From positions 1,178,001 through 1,242,000 of the forward strand of contig JBBPFI010000001.1 of the NCBI GenBank assembly GCA_037974965.1: a stretch of DNA of 64,000 nucleotides, read 5' to 3'. The notes under the pieces were generated by a model, which saw nothing but the letters and a program-made list of their open reading frames with translations, was not told the DNA's origin and ran no database searches. Position numbers and translations under genes: made by a program. This stretch comes from Dacryopinax spathularia. Taxonomy: Eukaryota > Basidiomycota > Dacrymycetes > Dacrymycetales > Dacrymycetaceae. The stretch's first letter is position 1. Each line of letters opens with the position of its first letter. Below are positions 56,110-64,000 of this stretch, piece after piece.

Positions 56110-59100
56110 ATGCCGTACGGGGAGAAACCGATCCCGCAGACGCCTATCTCCAGCCCGAGCAACTCGCCTACGCGCAAGGACGTGCCGCTCCCTGCGGACG
56201 CGTCTAGGGATAGGAGAGAGGAGATGTCCTCGTCTAGTGAGCGGGACGCTGCTGCGGCTGAGACGAGCGCGAGTGGGGCTGCGGCTTCGAAGAACGAGAA
56301 TGAGATGGCGCACGATGATAGAAGAGAGGAGGACGCAGAGGAGGATATGGAGCTGGATGAGGATGGCCCATCCGAAGAGCGCACTAGCCCGTCGCGCTTC
56401 ATGACTGGCGGTCCTAACCGCGTCAAGGTGCGTATATGCGCTCTCCTCGGCGCATGTATGCTCACTCCTTGCTGTGTTAAGGTCTATGAACTCGTCCCTC
56501 CTAGTTGGCACGACATGGGAACGGGTTTCGTGAAGACTGGGTATGACCAGGTGAACGATATCGCTGAGCTGGTCGTGCTCGGTGAGAACGACGGGCGGGA
56601 GATCCTTCGAAGACCTATCCACCGGGAGGACCTCTATCAGATTGCGCATGGTGCGTCATCTGACTCTTGGTTGTATGTGAAGCTCTGACAACTGCCGCAG
56701 GAAACAGCAGCGACCCGCGAGAAGAGGCGCCCGATGCTAAGCCTACTCTGATCACTTGGACTGAGCCGGACGGCCAGGACTTTGCTCTTTCGTTCCAAGA
56801 TGCTGAAGGTTGTGCGGACGTATGGGACTTCATTTCGGAAGTACAGACGCATATGAATGGCAATCGTGCGTCCCTTATCTCACGGCCTCCAACATTGACT
56901 AACATGGTCTTCACAGGAGAGGACGCTGAGTCGCAAGCCGGCTTCTCACCACCTACAGCAGCGCCCTCGTCACCGTTCTCCACTTCATCCATCCCCAGCT
57001 CGCCAGAACGGCTCCCACTACCTATAAACGACGTCCAAGAAATGATCGCCAATATGCTCGCCCATCACGAGCTGCCTGTACCGCAACTAGGGAACATCAG
57101 TGATATCGAGCAAGCCATTAAAGTGGTGGGGCGAAATCCGCCCATGAAGCAGAAGCTATGCGAGACGATCGTGCTCAGGGTGAGTGGGCCCTCGAAACCT
57201 TATGTTTTCCCGCGAATGTGCCTGATCTTTGATGCGCAGGACTTCTGGAAGCAGCTCATTGAGGTACACGAGCAAGCCGAGGATCTAGAAAGCATCGAAG
57301 ACTTGCATGCGCTGTGCAAGCTGGCCCAGACGTTATGTAAGTGATCCGATATCGCTTCCTGGAATGGTCTAATTGAGGCGCGATCAGTGCTGTTGAACGA
57401 TACGGGCATGTATGACTATATCGTCAAGGATGATATCTTCCTCGGCGTCCTCGGCATGCTCGAATGTACGTGCATATGCCAACAGTACGCGTCATAAACT
57501 AAATCTGGACGCATATAGATGACCCGGATTATCCTTCTCTCAAGGCTGGCTATCGAGACTTCATGCGAAACGTCTCCCATTTCCGCGAAGTCATCGACTT
57601 GAGAGACGATGGAGTCCTGCGCAAAGTGCACAATGTCTATCGGCTCCAATTCCTCATGGACGTCGTCCTCCAGCGCGTCCTGGACGATCCGGTCTTCAAC
57701 GTCATGAAGAGCTGGCTCATGTTCCAGCAAGTAGACATCATCCAGTATTTCGCCTCAGAGGAGTCACTGCAGCATGACCTCTTCTCCTTCTTCGACGACG
57801 ACAACGGGGAAAAGTCGGACGTGATCGAAAGCGAAGATGGGCGGGACAAGCGAGCTGACATCATCCTGCTCCTCCATCAATTGTGCATGATGGCCAAGAT
57901 GGTCCAGGTGCCGTTACGCGTCACACTGTATCGCCGGCTGGTCGATAAAGGTCTGATTAACGCCATCAATTGGGGTCTGCAGTCCGAGGTTCCGCAGATC
58001 CGGAGCGCGACCGGGGAGATGCTCACCGTGGTTGTTGATCACGATTCCGCCGCTGTCAGGAATTTCATCCTTAATCAAGTCGGTGCTCCGCCCTCAGGCG
58101 CAGGGTACACTCCAGCCTCCTCTGCATCATCGAAGGCGCCAAGGAAGCACACGATTCTGGATACCATGCAGCAAATCATGCTCAAGCCGGGGGTTGACAC
58201 GGCTCTGAAGAGTCAGATGGCGGATGCGACCAAGACTTTGCTTGAGGTTCTGGGCACCGATGGGCCTGTACCTCCTGAAGCCCTTCAGCGCGCGAGAGAG
58301 GATTCCACCATAGAGAGGTTCTTGACCTGGTTCTATCAGGGAGATCCAGTCAAGGACTTCTTCATGCCTCTCCTCAGGTTGCCGGAATTCCAGTTAGCCA
58401 AAAGGGGTAAGCTCTGAATCATCTCTCCATGTCGAGTCATATCTGACCCATTCTCATAGATCCACCAACGCTACCTGCTCCAACCAAGCTCAGCAAAACC
58501 CAAGTCCCGCATATCCTATATCTTACCGAACTACTCGGCACGTTCGCGATTCAGCATACCCACCGTGGCTCGTTCTTCATCATGAGCTCCGTGATATCCA
58601 CACGCATCGGCACGCTCCTGCTTGTGAAGGAGAAGCACATACGCATTGCCGCACTTCGGTTCTTCCGTGCGCTTCTTCGGATGGGCAATCAGTTTGTTTT
58701 CCGCCACCTGATCGGCAAGGACCTGTTCTTTCCGCTGATCGAATTGGCCGGACGGGAATCTCAAAATGACAACCTGCTGTCAGCTTGCTATCAGGAGTAT
58801 TTCGACTACCTCAAAAAGGTAACAATCTTGCATTGCCCCAGAATCTTCGCTCATCGCTCGTTGCAGGAGAACATACGCACTGTCATTAATGCCATGATGA
58901 TGTCCTATGGCGAGCGGATCAGGGAGATCGCCAAAGATAACACCCCGATGGGTCGGATCTTCCAAGGCTTGGTCCTCCGTTGGGAGCAAAACAATGATAG
59001 CGCAACTCAGCAGTCGCAGCCTATCAGACCGGCTGCAGGGTACGTGTCACTTTCGTGCATTTGTCTCCATTTGCTTACGAAGACGAACAGAGTTCCTATC

Positions 59101-59946
59101 ATGCGTTGGGCGCAGGGCCAGTCGCTCGAAATGGAAGAAGAGGATTACTTCAATACCTCGGACGACGAGGAGGATCTTGGTCTCTCGCTCTCTATCGACA
59201 GTCCTCGTGGACAGAAGCGCAAAGCGTCATCCAAGGAGGGTACGAATGGCCCGCCGCGGGGTGCACCTCCACGACCAGCCTCATTAGTCGACTATGACGA
59301 CAACGATGAGGAGGAAACCGAGAAGGATACGGAAGGCTCCCAACGCAAATCGCAGCTAGAGGCTGCTTCCCCAGATCTCTCGCCGGGATCTCAATCGACG
59401 GATTCTCCGACGCTCCGTCATATTCTCCGACCGCGAGCTCTGTATGGCAACGGGATCAAGCCTACAAAAGGTCCTCCGTCACCGTCGCTTCCCATCCCAT
59501 CGATTTCGCGCCGTCGCGGCGGATCAACATCAGGGTCCGTATCGTCAGACTCTCCTCGTAATGGTGCGAGAACACCATCTCCTCCTCCTTCCAAGTTCGG
59601 TCGCAAGTCTCCTCCACCATCGCCTCGTGCGGGCCAGGTCGACAAACCGTCATCGCCACCGCGACCCGGTGACAAACGTAAACGCCAGGAGGAAGAAGAA
59701 GAAGACCTGTTGGGCGTTCTTGACCGCAGTAATAAGCGCCGGAGCGTTGGACCGGAGAAGGCGCCCGACTCAGGCACTCAACTATCCAAAACCACACCAG
59801 TTTCTGCAGCTGGCAAAGACGACGGAAAGAAAATGAAGCTGAAACTAAGCAAGGCGGCTATTAACGTAGCCGGCTCCACGAATATACCACCTGCCCCGCC
59901 TCCAGCCACAGCAACTGCAGGCTCGGAGACGAAAGACAATGGATGA
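56110..59946 (+). CDS. PSY2: PP4 regulatory subunit 3 (Psy2/SMEK)
   Basis: Scaffold/targeting subunit of protein phosphatase 4, acting in DNA-damage checkpoint recovery (gamma-H2A and Rad53 dephosphorylation in yeast). Ten exons (56110..56427, 56482..56650, 56701..56865, 56917..57179, 57240..57336, 57388..57465, 57519..58406, 58460..58818, 58867..59039, 59091..59946) sum to 1015 aa. An acidic N-terminus precedes the EVH1/PH-like domain (RVKVYELVPPSWHDMGTGFV). The SMK/ARM-repeat region includes LEYDPDYPSLKAGYRDF, FREVIDL, VYRLQFLMDVVLQRVLDD and LLRMGNQFVFRHLI. The C-terminus is Ser/Pro-rich with a basic ending KKMKLKLSKAAI. Longer than yeast Psy2 (858 aa), mostly in the tails. Confidence 0.93.
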
Positions 59947-60097
59947 TAGAGAACACATATCATTATCGCTGGATGATTTTCCCCTAGGTGCTAGACGACT
60001 TCTGTCCTCTATAATGTCTGTATCCTACATCCGTCTCAATGTATCCCTATTGGCCCGTTGGGGCACGTACAGAATTCTCCACATGTTCGCAACGTTC

Positions 60098-62138
60098 TCA
60101 TGCGACCACATCAGTTTCGCGATAGTCGATGTTGCGCTTCTCGGCATCAGTCGGGTCATAAGTCATCGTCTCGTCACTGCCCTTAGCGGAGACATCCTTT
60201 TCATGATGATGATGGTGTTTGTGACTTTCCTCTTCGCCGTAAATGATCGAGCCAGGAGGGAATGCAGAGGCTGATGCACTCAAGGCCCTCATGACCTCCA
60301 GCTCGTCGTAGGCGCGGACGCGGAAGCCATACTTGCGGGACTGATCAATGACCATGCCAACCTGGTCGAAACAATGAGACTCTCCACCTAACTGGTTCAA
60401 AGTGAGCTTACCCCGTAGATGAGCATGGCAAGATAGCCGCTCATGGGCACAAGATAAGACCGAGGGGTACCGGCTATATCTGCAAGCCCAGCTTGTGCTG
60501 GAGGATACTGCAATGGCGTCAGCCGCAGTTGAGTGAAGCCGGAAAAGCACATGTTACCCAAGCTCCTCCGCCGACGCCCATCACAATTAGACTAGAGCCC
60601 CATTTGGTGTGCCGCCCAAGGTTCTTGGTACCCAGGGTGAAGATGACCGGGTAGGACAGACTCTCGAAGTAGAATAGAAGGAAGAGAGAAACCACACCGG
60701 GCGTGCCGTGTAGCAGGGCCGTCAAGCAGCAGAAGAGGGAACAGCAAAAGGCGTGAATCGAGAGCATGATGGCGGGATCGATGTACCGAAGGATCAGCAC
60801 GCTGACGAAGCTATACGAAGTCAGCTTATGAAGATAGATGAACAGAGTCGGTTACATACCGTCCCACGGTAAACGTGATCTGGCAGTAAGAGAAGAGCTG
60901 CGAAGCAGTCGGGTCGTCGTAGTTTGAGCCTTGCAACGAGTCGGTAAGGTAGTTGACGACGAAGCTTGCCACGGCGACTTGCGCTCCACTATCAAGTACG
61001 TTAGTTATGAAGGATCGCTTGACTCAGTAAAACGTACACATATGCCGTTTGCGCAACCCAACCAAAGATGCAGTGGTATTGCTTCCAGAATGGCTTGTCG
61101 TCCTGCGAGATACCGGCAACCTTCAGTTCCTCGGAGAGTGCATCTTCCGTGATCTCAGGCAGAGGACAGAAGAAGAAAAGGACGTTCAGGAGCAAGCCAA
61201 AGACGGCAACAGCAAGGTACACCCATTGAACGGTGTCGAGACTAGTTGCATTGGCGCCGGTGAAGAACCATCGAGAGGCAATCATTGGCCCGGCGAAGGA
61301 TGCGACCCCTTGGAAACCTTGGCTGAAATTCAGACGGGCCGCGGCGTACTTGGGACTGCCAAGAACGGTGATATAGGAATTCGCTGCCACTGTGCCTCTG
61401 CCTGAGTAATGCCAGTCTGCGCTTCGACCAAAGCACAATCACCTTCGAGCGTTGAAAGGCCGCAGCCAATGAAGAAGGTGCAGCCCACGAAGCCACCATA
61501 TGTTGCGAACTTCGCGCACGGCCAGAAGAACACGGCTCCTGCTCTGACATCAGTTGAGTTCCACCACCTTCAAATGACATGCCCACCGAGGGAATAGAAG
61601 GTCAACCCCAGATGAATACCCTTCTTATATCCAAATCGTCTCATCTATGAGACGAAGGCTCAGGAACGCCCTGAGTCGAGCATCATGCGACTTACAAACA
61701 TGCCAGCAAAGGGAGGCCAGCCAAAGTAGCTCCCCTGCTTACGGTTAACATGAACCTCGTTGGTAATAGAACGTTAGCTTACGAAGTACGCCAGCTGTAG
61801 AAGAGAGGATTGCAGCTTCGTGATGCCGAAGATCTCTTGGAAGTGCTTGTTCAGCACATCAAGCAGCTGAGACAACATCAGCGATCGTCTTGTCAAACAG
61901 TCCTTCAGCGGGAACCAACCCCATAGGCAAAGCCCCCTATGTGCAGTCTTTGTTAACGAATCCATTGGCTCTATGAGGGGACGTACAGGTAAAGAAGAGC
62001 ATTGTGACCAGTAAGAATGCGAAAGCCCATGCTCCGCGGGACAGCTCAGCGGCTACAGAAGCAGAGCGTTGTCAGCCAGCATCCAGGTTGCACTGCTCGC
62101 CTCCAAGTACCTGTTACGCCCTTCACGGTATGCGCCAT
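60098..62138 (-). CDS. FucP/GluP-type sugar:H+ symporter (MFS)
   Basis: Member of the fucose/galactose/glucose:H+ symporter branch of the MFS. About ten exons; outer limits are given. The start MAHTVKGVT is joined to AAELSRGAWAFAFLLVTMLF, then WGFAYG and LLDVLNKHFQEIFGITKLQS, the family's N-terminal signature. Further on are GSYFGWPPFAGMF and MRRFGYKKGIHLGL, FFWPCAKFATYGGF, ANSYITVLGSPKYAAARLNF followed by SQGFQGVASFAGPMIASRWF, and QWVYLAVAVFGLLLNVLFFF. The C-terminal half holds RYIDPAIMLSIHAFCC and SLSYPVIFTLGTKNLGRHTK. The tail has a run of five His. Convergent with PSY2 (152 bp between stops). Likely imports a deoxy- or aldohexose. Confidence 0.85.
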
Positions 62139-63506
62139 TATCAAAGCTTCAATCACAATCCCCGAGTAGCAGACAGTCCAGAGAATCAGCTAGCCTGGCG
62201 ACCAAGGTTGGCAGCCGCTGAGTTGGGGAGCGCTCCGCGTTCCCCACCCCCATCTTAGTATATATACCAGACAGCACTGACTTCTTCTGACATCCATTAA
62301 GGTAGCGCGTGTACCTGTAGGGGAGAAATGACGAAGAGAAGACATGGTCCGGCGCGTAGTCGGTCTCTCGGACGGAGAGTTCAGGGGCCAGCATGCTTCT
62401 GTTCCACCTCCACAAATGATTCCATTGTCTTCTTTCGCCCCGCTTGGAACTGTGGGAAGTACGACCTCATCTTGTTTGGGGAAGATGGAAAGCGAGGACT
62501 GGCTTCGCCACGATATCACCCCGAAAATTTAGTCGACAGGTAACTCTTCGCGTGCCTCCTTCATTCGCAACCCCGCATTTCGCGAGCGTAAATTTGCATT
62601 GACCCCAGTGCTTCCTTAACCCCGACAGTGTCATCTTCTGATTGCCGCCGTTCCACACTGCCAGCAAAAGATTTGTTTCGCAAGATCTCAACCTCGGTCA
62701 TGGTCGGTCGAGCTCTTGACGCTCCCCACCTCGATAGCAAAGAGTTGAGAGCGATCGGGTGGTTGCGGACCATCTGCTCTTTCTGGAAGCGGCGATCACG
62801 ACGTAATCCGGCTCCGCCTGCTCGGGATGTAAGCCTAAATAGGCGAACGAAGTCCCCGGAGGCTCCAGAAGATCGTATGCACCGTTCCCCATCTACTTCC
62901 TCATTGCCGTTGGAACGCAAGCCGGCCCGCTAATTCAGGTCGCGATTCCCCAGGATGCAAAGCATGCGGGGTTTCATTCTGGCGTGGTGCGCATGATATG
63001 GCGTGAATTGGTGTGCATCAGGCGAGATAGCTGTGAAGGGGATACTCCAGCGATACCACCGGTCGCATACTACCGAATACCGCGGCCGGGGTAACATCGT
63101 CCCAGCCCTGACCCCCTTCTGTTCCAATTCATTTGCAATAAAGGTGCGCTTGCCTCAGTAGGGTTTGGGACTCAACCTTATGACGCTCTGTCTTTGTGGG
63201 GTATGGGGTTCTCCAAAGCATTCGGGGTTTGATCTGCCGATCCCTCGGAGCTCCCCGGGAAGATCAATCGCTTGTGTGTTCGAAACAGTAGTGGCGCAGA
63301 TTAGAAGCATATTGGTCAGATGTGGGGAAAAGCAAACGTCGAGTGCTTCTTGCGGGGAGGCTATCTTCGTCTTCAGCGGTAAGCGAGCTGCAGCTACACG
63401 CAAGCAATTCATGACGAAGCATCTTTGCGTGCCGGCAGCATAAGACAACCGCGCTGTAAGCTATCATAAATCAGATATACTGTAATGTCCTTGCAAAGTG
63501 TGTATG
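62139..63506. other. Spacer upstream of the sugar symporter
   Basis: About 1.4 kb: promoter of the FucP-type gene and 3' flank of the truncated gene at the window edge. No gene recognised; open frames at 62628..62933 and 63155..63448 lack features. Confidence 0.5.
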
Positions 63507-64000
63507 TTACAGCCGCTGCCTCTGTCCAGTGCCTGCAGTGCGTGGCCCTCCTTCTTCAGCGAGGAGAACACCTCTGGGTCCACTTCTTGCGACACGGAGT
63601 ACGAAGACACCAAGCGTCCACATGAAAAGTAGTGTAAGCCAAGCGTCTCCAACCATCTTCGTAATTCGCTGGTCCGACACGGGAAAGGGATGGCGGACTT
63701 GCAGCTGGCGGTTCTCCTCGCGCATGTCGGGCGAGTCGGGATGGGAGGAGGGAAGAGGGTTGGTACGCGTTTCAAGGGTCGAGGCAGAAACGGTGCGAGT
63801 CCGCCTACCGTCTACCTGTGGCTGCTTTCGAGAACGGAAGAGCGCGTCCAGCCAAAGCAGGATAGCGAGGAACCAGTCAATCCACCCTGTTATACCTTTC
63901 CTCTCAGCATTCGTTCCTAGTTTGGCCGCGCGCTGTTCGACTGCTGTCAGGAGCAGGTCCATGGTCGAGGCCGCAGCGCGCGTGAGCGCCCCAGGACGGA
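63507..64000 (-). CDS. Unrecognised membrane protein, 5' end beyond window
   Basis: Family not recognised; the gene is cut by the window edge. The reading frame stays open from the stop at 63507 to base 64000, so the upstream part probably continues outside. If the Met at 63962 were the start, the product would be 151 aa. Visible features are a hydrophobic helix GWIDWFLAILLWLDALF, a basic linker RSRKQPQVDGRRTRT, a charged region, a second helix DAWLTLLFMWTLGVFVL, and a Gly/Arg-rich tail. The two helices suggest an integral membrane protein. Confidence 0.5.
   Translation of the reverse strand, partial: RPGALTRAAASTMDLLLTAVEQRAAKLGTNAERKGITGWIDWFLAILLWLDALFRSRKQPQVDGRRTRTVSASTLETRTNPLPSSHPDSPDMREENRQLQVRHPFPVSDQRITKMVGDAWLTLLFMWTLGVFVLRVARSGPRGVLLAEEGGPRTAGTGQRQRL

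Noticed and set aside
1-64000. tRNA, rRNA or long-terminal-repeat elements
   Set aside because: I saw no cloverleaf-like tRNA boxes, rRNA sequence or paired long terminal repeats by reading; absence is not proven without a dedicated scan.

Overview
This is eukaryotic, almost certainly basidiomycete fungal, nuclear DNA. Nearly every gene is split by many short introns (mostly 45-65 nt, GT-AG, with CTNAC/CTGAY-like branch sites). The gene content also fits: dynein light intermediate chain, a Barentsz/CASC3-type exon-junction protein, tandem tannase/feruloyl-esterase genes, a Tnp2-type transposase with the sequence style of basidiomycete elements, and several ferric reductases. I cannot name the genus.

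Layout. 1-8 kb: dynein light intermediate chain (+), RRS1 (+), TFIIB (-) and a Btz-domain protein (-). 8.6-15 kb: epoxide-hydrolase-like alpha/beta hydrolase (-), sugar-porter MFS protein (+) and cytochrome b5 (+). 15.4-20.1 kb: two tandem secreted tannase/feruloyl-esterase paralogues (-). 22-27 kb: a large disordered protein with an H2A-like histone-fold segment (+) and the mitochondrial supercomplex factor RCF2 (-). 27.8-47.2 kb: three tandem ferric reductase paralogues (-), with a block of about 10 kb of mobile DNA between the first and second. 48-64 kb: a short-chain dehydrogenase (-), NOP13 (+), OFD1 (-) and a second 2OG-Fe(II) oxygenase (+) facing away from each other, PSY2/PP4R3 (+), a FucP-type sugar:H+ symporter (-) and a membrane protein cut by the window edge (-).

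The most unusual region is about 31.2-41.2 kb. It encodes a near-complete Tnp2-type transposase and three unrecognised proteins (A, B and D below). It is also seeded with 19 copies of the 19-bp motif GGTACAACTACACAACTCA, or its close variants or complement, and I saw no copy elsewhere in the window. The copies sit in introns of three genes, between genes, in frame inside two proteins (in two different reading frames), as near-palindromes, and as a perfect 53-bp tandem array of four in an enlarged intron. One strand of the 20-bp form begins with a consensus 5' splice site (GTGAGT). The other strand ends with a branch-site-like CTCAC. I read this as a Tnp2/CACTA-like element family whose recognition motif has spread throughout its own genes, or as a tiny splice-competent mobile sequence living inside that element. 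The element ends were not resolved.

Exon structures marked as summing to a whole number of codons were checked by hand from splice-site consensus and frame. Others are given as outer limits only.
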